Part shown: positions 19,964 to 27,100 of the stretch, piece by piece | Layout: the number at the start of each line of letters is the position of its first letter | Numbering within the stretch: position 1 is the stretch's first letter | Assembly (NCBI GenBank): GCA_020632995.1 | Contig: JACKEN010000019.1 | Location: forward strand, 31,905-95,904 | DNA length: 64,000 nucleotides | From: Deltaproteobacteria bacterium | Lineage (GTDB): Bacteria; Myxococcota; Kuafuiibacteriia; Kuafuiibacteriales; Kuafuiibacteriaceae | Direction of reading: 5' to 3' | The notes under the pieces: model-generated | Told to the model about the DNA's origin: nothing | Database searches by the model: none | Seen by the model: the letters and a program-made list of their open reading frames with translations, nothing else | Position numbers and translations under genes: made by a program

Positions 19964-20038
19964 CCCCCCGCGCGCCGCGACCGCGAGTTGCGGTAACCTG
20001 GGGATGTTGATGGGGCGTCCGACGCCCCGGAGGTGCCG

Positions 20039-20488
20039 ATGAAGCTCCTGAGCCCGAAGCTGCCCGAGCGCATCCTGAAGCGACTGTCCAAGCACCCGAT
20101 GGCGGTGCTTGGCGTCGCCACCCTCGGCCTCAAGGTCGGCCGCGACGCCGCGAACCTGAAGCAGGGCAAGATCGACTCCCCCGAGTTCCGAAAGCGCACC
20201 GGCGGCCACGTCGGCAGCGTGGGCCTCGGCGCGGCGGGCAGCTACGCGGGCCTGACCCTCGGCGTGTTCCTCAGCCCGGTCCCGGTGCTCGGGGGCCTGC
20301 TCGGCGGCTTCGCCGGCGGCGCCCTGGGCGAGCTGCTCGGCGACAAGCTCGGCCAGGGCGCGGTGAGGAAGGCCGAGCAGCTCATGAAGAAGAGCGACGC
20401 GCCCGCGGCCGAGGCCACCGAGGCCGAGGCCGGTGAGGCCGAGCCCGACGAGCCCGGGATGGAGCCCCCGCCGCGTCGGAGCCTGTGA
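20039..20488 (+). CDS. glycine-zipper protein, tandem paralogue 1
   Basis: 149 residues from ATG 20039, with GGAGG 5 bases before it. The central part (about 22-115) has HPMAVLGVATLGLKVGRD, EFRKRTGGHVGSVGLGAAGS and a Gly-zipper (GGLLGGFAGGALGELLGD), suggesting membrane-inserting hairpins. The C-terminal tail is acidic and Ala/Glu-rich. The next gene encodes a clear relative in the same order of motifs, and the stop and start overlap by one base (TGATG). Such proteins may form membrane pores or assemblies, but I know no characterised member. Function unknown. Confidence 0.65.
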   Translation: MKLLSPKLPERILKRLSKHPMAVLGVATLGLKVGRDAANLKQGKIDSPEFRKRTGGHVGSVGLGAAGSYAGLTLGVFLSPVPVLGGLLGGFAGGALGELLGDKLGQGAVRKAEQLMKKSDAPAAEATEAEAGEAEPDEPGMEPPPRRSL

Positions 20489-20925
20489 TGCCGAAGCTCC
20501 CCCCCATCCCCCCCTGGGTCATCGAGCGCCTGAAGAGCCCCATGGCCACCGCGGCGGCCCTGGCCCTCGGCGTGAAGGTGGGCCAGGAGACCTACCGCCT
20601 CGCCTCCGGCGACATCAGCATGGAGGAGTTCAAGAAGCGGGCGGGCGTCCACGTGGGCACCCTCACCGGGAGCGTGGTGGGCGCGGTGGCCGGCGCCACC
20701 GTCGGGCGCTTCATCCCCGGGGTCGGCGCGGTGATGGGCGCGTTCGGCGGCGGCATGCTCGGCCAGATGGCCGGTCAACATGCCTTGCGCAAGAGCGCCG
20801 ACACCCTCGAGGCCCGGGTCGCGAAGCGCGGCGAGGCGCAAGACGACCTGCAGTCCGACGAAGAGGCCGAGGGCGAAGTGCAGGTCGCATTGAACCCGCT
20901 GGAGCTCCCGCGCCGCGATCTGTAG
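20488..20925 (+). CDS. glycine-zipper protein, tandem paralogue 2
   Basis: 145 residues. It aligns by eye with its neighbour: SPMATAAALALGVKVGQE versus HPMAVLGVATLGLKVGRD, then EEFKKRAGVHVGTLTGSVVG, then a Gly-zipper (GAVMGAFGGGMLGQMAGQ), and HALRKSADTLE versus GAVRKAEQL. The acidic tail is also shared in character. It is translationally coupled to the upstream gene by a one-base overlap, so the two products are likely made in similar amounts and may form a hetero-oligomer. Function unknown. Confidence 0.65.
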   Translation: MPKLPPIPPWVIERLKSPMATAAALALGVKVGQETYRLASGDISMEEFKKRAGVHVGTLTGSVVGAVAGATVGRFIPGVGAVMGAFGGGMLGQMAGQHALRKSADTLEARVAKRGEAQDDLQSDEEAEGEVQVALNPLELPRRDL

Positions 20926-20937
20926 GCTGCGGCCACC

Positions 20938-21291
20938 GTGGCCGAGCGCGACACCTTCACCGCCCTGGACTGGATCGCCGCGGTCCTCGCCGGCCTGCTC
21001 GCGCTGGGCCTGTTCCTCTTCCCCGTGATCGTGATCCCGCCCTGGCGGAGCATGCTGGCAGAGCTCGGCGGCGCGGTGCCGGGCCTCACTCAGCTGGCGC
21101 TCACCCCGTGGTTCGCGCCCGCGCACGGGTTGGTGGCGGTGGTGCTCTTGGGTATGGGCGCGCGGGGTCGCCTGACCCGGCGCCGCGCCGCGGTGGTGGC
21201 GGCGTTCTTCTGGGGGGCGGCCGCGCTCGCCGCGAATATCACCGCGCTCTACCTGCCGATCTTCCAGCTCTCAGGGACCATCGAAAGGTGA
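20938..21291 (+). CDS. small membrane protein, three predicted spans
   Basis: 117 residues from GTG 20938, 12 bases after the glycine-zipper pair. Three hydrophobic segments are visible (WIAAVLAGLLALGLFLFPVIV, FAPAHGLVAVVLLGMGA and AAVVAAFFWGAAALAANITALYLPIF). It has no motif I recognise. The close spacing suggests co-transcription with the glycine-zipper genes. Function unknown. Confidence 0.55.
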   Translation: MAERDTFTALDWIAAVLAGLLALGLFLFPVIVIPPWRSMLAELGGAVPGLTQLALTPWFAPAHGLVAVVLLGMGARGRLTRRRAAVVAAFFWGAAALAANITALYLPIFQLSGTIER

Positions 21292-21320
21292 TGGGAGCCC
21301 GACTCGTGTAGGGTGGCGCG

Positions 21321-21965
21321 ATGGACGGCGCACCAACGCGCGGGGACATCACGGCGGCCCTGGACGCGTGGCGACAAGGCCAACCGGGGGCGCTGGAGGA
21401 CCTCATCCCTCTCGTGTTCCACGAGCTCCGCGCCCTGGCGCGTCGCCAGCTGGCGCGCGAGCGGCCCGACCACACGCTGGCTCCCACCGCCGTGGTCCAC
21501 GAGGTCTACCTGAGGTTGATGCGGCAGCCGCCACCGCCCATCCAGGATCGTCAGCACTTCTTCGCGCTGACCGCGCGCTTGATGCGTCGCATCCTCATCG
21601 AACACGGGCGCGCACGGAGCGCGGCGAAGCGCGGGCGGGGCCAGCGCGCCGAGCTTCGGGAGGATGACCACCTCGAGGCCGATAGCGTGGACCTCGACCT
21701 CGCGCTGAGCGTCCAGCGCGCGGTGGACGCCCTCGCGGAGCGCGACCCCGACCTCGCGCAGCTGGTGACGCTTCGCTACCTGGTCGGCCTGAGCGTGCCC
21801 GAGGTCGCCCTGGCCCTCGAGCTCTCGACCGCGACGGTGGAGCGGCGATGGGCCCTCGCGCGCCGTCGCCTGCGAGAGGCGCTGGCCTCGATCAACGAGC
21901 CCAGCCACTCGAGGCCAGCGGCAAACACGCCTCGGGAACCTCGCGCTCGCGTGCCTCGGAGCTGA
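21321..21965 (+). CDS. ECF-type RNA polymerase sigma factor (ECF_HAF-like)
   Basis: 214 residues. Region 2 is visible (about 22-100: DLIPLVFHELRALARRQLAR, then ALTARLMRRILIEHGRAR) and region 4 near 135-190 (LVTLRYLVGLSVPEVALALE with a helix-turn-helix, then STATVERRWALARRRLR). The HELRALARRQLARERPDHTL stretch and the ILIEHGR motif are typical of the ECF_HAF group (TIGR02999), members of which are often encoded beside TPR-type Ser/Thr kinases, as here. No anti-sigma gene is adjacent; control by phosphorylation is the likely alternative. The 3' end overlaps the convergent kinase gene by 74 bases, in a tail that carries no conserved sigma motif. Confidence 0.88.
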   Translation: MDGAPTRGDITAALDAWRQGQPGALEDLIPLVFHELRALARRQLARERPDHTLAPTAVVHEVYLRLMRQPPPPIQDRQHFFALTARLMRRILIEHGRARSAAKRGRGQRAELREDDHLEADSVDLDLALSVQRAVDALAERDPDLAQLVTLRYLVGLSVPEVALALELSTATVERRWALARRRLREALASINEPSHSRPAANTPREPRARVPRS

Positions 21966-24411
21966 CGAGGCGCTCACGCGCTGCCCGCGTGATGGGTGCG
22001 TCCGGACCGAGCTGCTCGAGCGCCTCCGCAGCCGCCGAGCGCAGGAGACGTTGCCCGACCCCGAGGTCGCCGCTCGCGACGAGCGCCTCACCGAGGAGGC
22101 TCTCGCACTCCGCGCGTCGCATCCCGCTCGCCGTAGGTGACGCGTCGTAGGTATAGAGCGCAGAGCGCAAGACCGCCTTCGCGTCCGCCAGACGCCCCGC
22201 GGTGAGGTAGGCTCGCCCCAGCTCGGTCTGGCCCTCCGCCTCGACCTTCGGGCTCCCCCGAACATCGGCGTCGATCTCGAGGGCCTGCATGGCGCGCTGC
22301 TCGGCCGCGTCGAGGTCCCCCATCGCGGAGTAGGTCCGCGCCATCCGCACCAGGAGGTCTGCCGTGGCCAGGTCCCGGCGCGGATCCAGGCCCTGCTCCA
22401 GGAACACGGCCAGCGCACGCGACTGCAGCTCGAGCGCCTGATCGAGCTCACCTCGCTCCCTGAGCACATCGCCCAGGATCATCCGATGGGCCTGGAGCTG
22501 CCCGTGCCCCTCCGGCAGGCTGGCCTGCGATACCTCGACCGCGTGCGAGAGGAGCCCCTGGGCCTCATCCAGCGCCCCGACCGTGGCCAACACCAGGCCC
22601 AGGTTGCCCTCCACCGCCGCCACGTCGTTGTGGGCGACGCCGTGGAGCTTGCGGAGGACGGCGAGCGACTCACGATAGCGCTCCACCGCAGCATCATGTC
22701 GACCGAGGTCCCAGAGCACCGCGCCGAGTCCGTTCAGGGTCTCGGCCCGCTCCTGACTCTCGGGGCCGAACGTCCTCGTCTTCTCGACGAGGAGCGCCTC
22801 GAGCTCCAAGAGCGCCTCCTCGCCCCGCCCCGCCGACGCCCGCAGGTGTGCCAGCCGCTCACGACCGCGCAGGACCTCGAGCTCGTCCACGCCGTGGCTC
22901 TGCGCCCGAAGCAGCGCGACCCGCTCCGAGAGCGCCGCTGCCTTGGTCACCGCTCCGATCTCTGCGTAAGCGCTCACCAGCATCTCGGCCATCAGGAGCC
23001 GCTCCTCGAGGTCCGGTGACAGCGCCGCCAGATCCTCCGACGCGCCATCCAAGAACACGAGGGCGGCGGCCCGCTCCTCGCCACGGAGCTCGTTCCGGAG
23101 GGTCCGTAAGAGCGAGAGGGTGAGCGACTTCACCCGTGCCGAGTGGGCTCGCTCCCTCACCAGGGACCTGGACTGCAGCTCCACCTGCATCGCGAGGGCT
23201 CCCGCCACGATCCCCGCGGCACCTACGACGGCCAACGCGCGCCGATGGCGGATCACCTGGTGCGCGACTCGATACCCCAAGCCCGACCCACGTGCTCGAA
23301 CCGGCCGGCCCTCCATCGCCCTTCGGACGTCGTCCGCGAGGGCCTCCGCAGTTGCATACCGGGCCTCAGGAGGCTTCCTCAGCGCCCTGAGGACCACCTG
23401 ATCGAGGTCGCGCCGCAGCCGCCGCTCCGCCACGGGCAGAACGGAGACGCGACTGGGCAGGGGAGGTATCACATCGCAGACCACCGCCCGCACCGCGGCC
23501 TCGCCCGCCGTCGGGTCGACCTCGTAGGGCCGACGGCCACAGATGAGCTCGTAGAGGACCAGGCCGAGCGAATAGACATCCGATGCCGGCCCCGCCGGGG
23601 CCCCTGCGAGCTGCTCCGGGCTCGCATACTGCGGGGTCAGGGGCTGCCGACCGTGATGGGTCAGGGTGGAGTCGTCGCTTGGGGCGAGGAGCTTGGCGAT
23701 ACCGAAGTCCAGGAGTTTCAAGCGTCCAGCAACATCGACGAGGATGTTGGCGGGCTTGATGTCTCGATGGATCACCGCGCTCCCGTGCGCAAACGCCACC
23801 GCAGCACAGAGTTCGAGGAAGAGTCGGAGCCGCTCCGGGATGGATAGGCAACCTTCCTTGCAGTACCGATCGAGCCGCTGCCCCTCGATGTACTCCATCG
23901 CGATGAAGGGGAGCCCACGCTCTGTGGTGCCGCCGTCCAGGAGCGCAGCGATGTTCGGGTGGCGGAGGTCGGCGAGGATCTGGCGCTCGCGACGGATGCG
24001 CGCCAACGCCTCCGCGGAGTCCAGGCCCGAGCGGAGCACCTTGATGGCCACCCGTCCCCGGTACACACCGTCGTCGCGAAACGCGCGCCAGACCTCGCCG
24101 GCCCCACCTCGCCCCACCACGGTCTCCAAGACGTAGGGCCCCAGGCGGTGCCCCTCACCCGGTGCCCCCACGTCTGGGCGCAACAAGACCTGCTCCAGAT
24201 CGCTGAGGGGCCCGGTGGTCAACGCGAGGAGATCTCTGAGCGCCTCCATGACATCGGAGGGCTCTCGCAGGGCAGCGAGGTACGCAGCCTGATCCGCATG
24301 AGGCCTCGAAGCCAGCTCGAGGAACAGCGCGTTGGCGCGCCGCCACGCCGCCGCTCCGGCGTTCGCGTTCCCCTCATCTTCGCTGATGGTGTTTGCGCCC
24401 GCTTCACGCAT
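21892..24411 (-). CDS. Ser/Thr protein kinase with C-terminal TPR sensor region
   Basis: 839 residues. An N-terminal segment of about 70 residues (ANALFLELASRPHADQAAYL) is typical of kinases paired with ECF_HAF sigma factors. The kinase domain spans about 90-350: Gly loop VGRGGAGEV, Lys124, HRDIKPAN with Asp217, DFG at 235-237, and TPQYASPEQ. All catalytic residues are present. One membrane span follows (LAVVGAAGIVAGALAMQV, about 405-425), then about 400 residues of TPR-like helices. The TPRs probably face outward and sense a peptide or protein. The start is set at ATG 24411; upstream in-frame codons lie antisense to the Cys-rich lipoprotein gene, whose start is only 21 bases away. Confidence 0.88.
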   Translation of the reverse strand: MREAGANTISEDEGNANAGAAAWRRANALFLELASRPHADQAAYLAALREPSDVMEALRDLLALTTGPLSDLEQVLLRPDVGAPGEGHRLGPYVLETVVGRGGAGEVWRAFRDDGVYRGRVAIKVLRSGLDSAEALARIRRERQILADLRHPNIAALLDGGTTERGLPFIAMEYIEGQRLDRYCKEGCLSIPERLRLFLELCAAVAFAHGSAVIHRDIKPANILVDVAGRLKLLDFGIAKLLAPSDDSTLTHHGRQPLTPQYASPEQLAGAPAGPASDVYSLGLVLYELICGRRPYEVDPTAGEAAVRAVVCDVIPPLPSRVSVLPVAERRLRRDLDQVVLRALRKPPEARYATAEALADDVRRAMEGRPVRARGSGLGYRVAHQVIRHRRALAVVGAAGIVAGALAMQVELQSRSLVRERAHSARVKSLTLSLLRTLRNELRGEERAAALVFLDGASEDLAALSPDLEERLLMAEMLVSAYAEIGAVTKAAALSERVALLRAQSHGVDELEVLRGRERLAHLRASAGRGEEALLELEALLVEKTRTFGPESQERAETLNGLGAVLWDLGRHDAAVERYRESLAVLRKLHGVAHNDVAAVEGNLGLVLATVGALDEAQGLLSHAVEVSQASLPEGHGQLQAHRMILGDVLRERGELDQALELQSRALAVFLEQGLDPRRDLATADLLVRMARTYSAMGDLDAAEQRAMQALEIDADVRGSPKVEAEGQTELGRAYLTAGRLADAKAVLRSALYTYDASPTASGMRRAECESLLGEALVASGDLGVGQRLLRSAAAEALEQLGPDAPITRAARERLVSSEAREREVPEACLPLASSGWAR
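23848..23861. repeat. GCAA-N6-TTGC palindrome, copy 4
   Basis: Exact copy with centre CCTTCC, within the kinase domain region of the kinase-TPR gene. Confidence 0.75.
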
Positions 24412-24432
24412 TGGGAGTCGGAGGACACCACT

Positions 24433-24831
24433 ATGCATCACAAACCGATCGTCATGACCATGGCCGCCGCGCTCCTCGCTACTCTGATGGCGTGCGGCGC
24501 AGAGACAGACTACACCGGCGCCAACGAGGTGGAGACCGCGGAGGATACCGCGGCGCTGACGAGGACCGGCGAGCCCATCACACCGGTGAACGACCCGGAG
24601 TGCGCTTGGGGCGCGACCGACCCCGTGAGCGGCGCGAGCGGACTCGACGACCCGAGCACGCAGGCGTCGTGCACGAACAGCAACTGCTACAGCAACGGGG
24701 CGATCCAGTTCGGCTGCGGCGGGTCGTGCACCCACAAGCACTGTGGTTGCAGCACCCAGACCGTCTGCTGCGACGGGGTCTGTAGCGTCCAGTACATCTG
24801 TCGCTGGGGCTCCTGCCACAACGGCTGCTGA
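24433..24831 (+). CDS. small Cys-rich secreted lipoprotein
   Basis: 132 residues. ATG 24433 has GGAGG about 9 bases before it. A signal peptide ends in a lipobox (LATLMAC, Cys21). After an acidic spacer rich in Thr and Glu, the last 60 or so residues hold more than a dozen Cys in a dense knot-like pattern (CTNSNCYSNG, CGGSCTHKHCGC, CCDGVC, CRWGSCHNGC). This predicts a compact disulfide-rich domain outside the cytoplasm. It diverges from the kinase-TPR gene with only 21 bases between the starts, so the two are probably controlled together. It could be a ligand or surface sensor for that kinase; this is inference. No peptide-modifying enzyme is nearby. Confidence 0.72.
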   Translation: MHHKPIVMTMAAALLATLMACGAETDYTGANEVETAEDTAALTRTGEPITPVNDPECAWGATDPVSGASGLDDPSTQASCTNSNCYSNGAIQFGCGGSCTHKHCGCSTQTVCCDGVCSVQYICRWGSCHNGC

Positions 24832-24870
24832 CCCCCCCCGCGGCTGCGCCCGCCCTTCGCCTGCGCCGCC

Positions 24871-26886
24871 TCAGGGCTCGATGAGGAGCGTGCTGCTGTC
24901 CACCTCTTTCGAGTCCACCACCACATCCAAGGTGGCCTTGCTCATGTCCGCCAGGTCGCTGCTGCTGAAGCCGAGCCCGGTGACCTTGATGGTGGCCCCG
25001 CGCTTGAGGTCGGTGCCCAGGTCGAGCTCGAAGGTCTTGGTGGGGCCTGACTCGTACGTGACCGTGAGACGGGGCTCGCTCATCGTGAGCGGCGCATCGG
25101 TGGAGATGGCGAGGTAGAGGTTGTAGACGCTGAGGGCGCAGGTCGGGCAGGTGTGGTCCGCCGGCTGCGGGAACACCCACGGCACGCTCTCGTTTGCGTA
25201 GAACTGGCGCAGCGGGCAGTAGACCCCGCCGTCGGGGCCACCCGAGTCCACTGAGTAGATTATCCCCACGCAAGGCGGACGCACGTGAGGGTGCACCGCG
25301 GTCGAGGCGTCGACCACGGTGGCGGTGATGCCGGAGGTGTCGATCCGCCCCGGCCGTGCATCCCGCCCGCCCGGGAGCGCCTGACATTGGGGCGTGCCGC
25401 CGCAGTACGGGCTGGGGCCGCACGCCGCCCTCACGCTGCCGCAGACCGACAGCCGACGCTGGGCTGTGTTGGGGCGTCCGGTGAGCCAAAAGTCTGCGCC
25501 CCGGGTCAGGCCCGCGCCGCCGTCGTACAGGGTCTGCATGACGTCGGCCGGCGCGGCCGTGGGCTGGTAGGCCCACACGATCCCGGCGATGGCCGAGGCC
25601 ACCGCGGCGCTGACCGAGGTCCCGGAGTAGGTGCGGGTGTAGGCCGTGCTCGGCCCGGACGGGTAGCCCACCACCGCGTGGTGAGCGGGCGCGACCAAGC
25701 GGGGTACGCCCCCCGGTCGCGAGAGGGCGTACGGCTTGTCCCGACCGTCCACGCCCCCCACCGCGTGGAGCAGCGGCTGGTACGGGGTGACTGCGGTGCG
25801 CATGGCGCTGACGCCATAGTCGGCCGAGCAACGCCCCGCGAGCGGCGCCGGCTTCTCCTCCCAGCCGCCCGGGAACATCGGCCCCTCCGCCTCGCCCCCG
25901 GAGTCGTTGCCAGCGGCCGCGATCACCAGTCCGCCCGAGCACACCACCTGGTTGATGGCGGAGTAGACCGCGTGAGCGGGGTTGTCGTCCGTGATACCGG
26001 TCCACGTACTCCCGCTGAAGGCGCCGCCACCGGTCTCGGGATCCCAGCCCACGCTGAGGTTGATGATGATGTTCTGGTTCGCGGAGGCAGCGGCCGCGGC
26101 CTCGTACCCCTCCAAGATCGCGATGGCCAGGTCGCTCTGGTAGCCGAAGGTCCCGCCCGCAGAGTCCTCCACCGGCCCGATGGCCGACTGCCGGAGCCCG
26201 AGGGCAAGTTGGCTTGCGACCTGGGTCAGACAGAGGCCGGAAGCGCAACCCAACTGGCGGATGATCTGCCCCATGGCGAAGCCGTGCTCTACCAGCCCGT
26301 GCGCGGGGTCGGGGAAGCCGGTGTCCGGGGAGCTGTCCACCACCACCACCTTGGTGGGCTCACCGCTGACCTCGCCCGGGAACGTCTGGAGCGCCTCCAC
26401 CTGCGCCCCGAACGCGGCGGCCAGCTGCGGCGCGGCCCGGACCTCGTATGGGTGAGGCGAGAGCGGCACCACGACATGACAGTCCGGGTCCAGCCAATCG
26501 GCGGGGGCGAGCCCGCTCATCGATGGGAGCCCCGTCATGTCGGGGGCCCCGGGCCCGCTCCACGTGTACAGGCAGTAGTCGTGCAGCTCCGGCGAGTTCT
26601 GGGGCGGGAACACGGACGGTGGAAAGAGCGGGCCGCCGTTCCAGTTGGGATTGGGGGCTACCGGGCACCCGGTCGCCGAGTCCGGCGGCAGCAGGATCCC
26701 CACCTGACGGCCGGGCGGGCACGCGTCCGCCTTCGGGATGGGATCCACGACGCAGATACCACCGCCGCACGAGGTGGAGATGAGGGCCTGGCTGGAGGTC
26801 TCCGTCTGGGGCGGGGCCTCCGTCGGGGGCGAGCCGACGCACGCGGGGAGCAAGAGGAGGAGCGCAGAGAAGGTCAACCGAGACAT
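24871..26886 (-). CDS. S8 subtilisin-like serine protease, lipoprotein
   Basis: 671 residues from ATG 26886. The signal peptide ends in LLPAC, so it should be lipid-anchored on the cell surface. A long Cys-containing N-terminal region (about 20-185) precedes the subtilase domain. Catalytic Asp is in VVVVDSSPDTG, His in LVEHGFAMG, oxyanion Asn in AAAGNDSGG and Ser in YSGTSVSAAVASA, so all key residues are present. The C-terminal 200 residues contain Cys pairs (CPLRQFY, CPTCALSVYNLYLA) and a beta-rich end domain. It probably degrades proteins outside the cell, possibly during predation or nutrient scavenging. It is convergent with the Cys-rich lipoprotein gene, 39 bases away. Confidence 0.92.
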   Translation of the reverse strand: MSRLTFSALLLLLPACVGSPPTEAPPQTETSSQALISTSCGGGICVVDPIPKADACPPGRQVGILLPPDSATGCPVAPNPNWNGGPLFPPSVFPPQNSPELHDYCLYTWSGPGAPDMTGLPSMSGLAPADWLDPDCHVVVPLSPHPYEVRAAPQLAAAFGAQVEALQTFPGEVSGEPTKVVVVDSSPDTGFPDPAHGLVEHGFAMGQIIRQLGCASGLCLTQVASQLALGLRQSAIGPVEDSAGGTFGYQSDLAIAILEGYEAAAAASANQNIIINLSVGWDPETGGGAFSGSTWTGITDDNPAHAVYSAINQVVCSGGLVIAAAGNDSGGEAEGPMFPGGWEEKPAPLAGRCSADYGVSAMRTAVTPYQPLLHAVGGVDGRDKPYALSRPGGVPRLVAPAHHAVVGYPSGPSTAYTRTYSGTSVSAAVASAIAGIVWAYQPTAAPADVMQTLYDGGAGLTRGADFWLTGRPNTAQRRLSVCGSVRAACGPSPYCGGTPQCQALPGGRDARPGRIDTSGITATVVDASTAVHPHVRPPCVGIIYSVDSGGPDGGVYCPLRQFYANESVPWVFPQPADHTCPTCALSVYNLYLAISTDAPLTMSEPRLTVTYESGPTKTFELDLGTDLKRGATIKVTGLGFSSSDLADMSKATLDVVVDSKEVDSSTLLIEP
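26204..26217. repeat. GCAA-N6-TTGC palindrome, copy 5
   Basis: Exact copy with centre GTTGGC, within the subtilase gene. Confidence 0.75.
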
Positions 26887-27100
26887 TGAAGAGGTGCTAT
26901 GCGGACCGCGGAGCTTTTCTGACACGGCGCCGAAGATAGCCCGCCGATTGGCGCGGTCGAAGCCGCGCCTCAAGGGCAATCATCCACCTCTTCGCGCGGA
27001 CGCGCTCTGGCGCTGCACCCATGAGATATGACGCCACGGCACCAGTTCTGACGGCCGATGTTGGCAAATCCTGGCGTCCCGGCCCGGCGTGCCGTTCCCA

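Noticed and set aside
24412..24819. N-terminal extension of the kinase-TPR gene
   Set aside because: It lies antisense to a lipoprotein gene with a good ribosome site and signal peptide, and adds no kinase-family sequence.
24433..24831. Cys-rich lipoprotein as a modified peptide (RiPP) precursor
   Set aside because: It has a lipobox and an exported, disulfide-type domain, and no modification enzyme or transporter is nearby.
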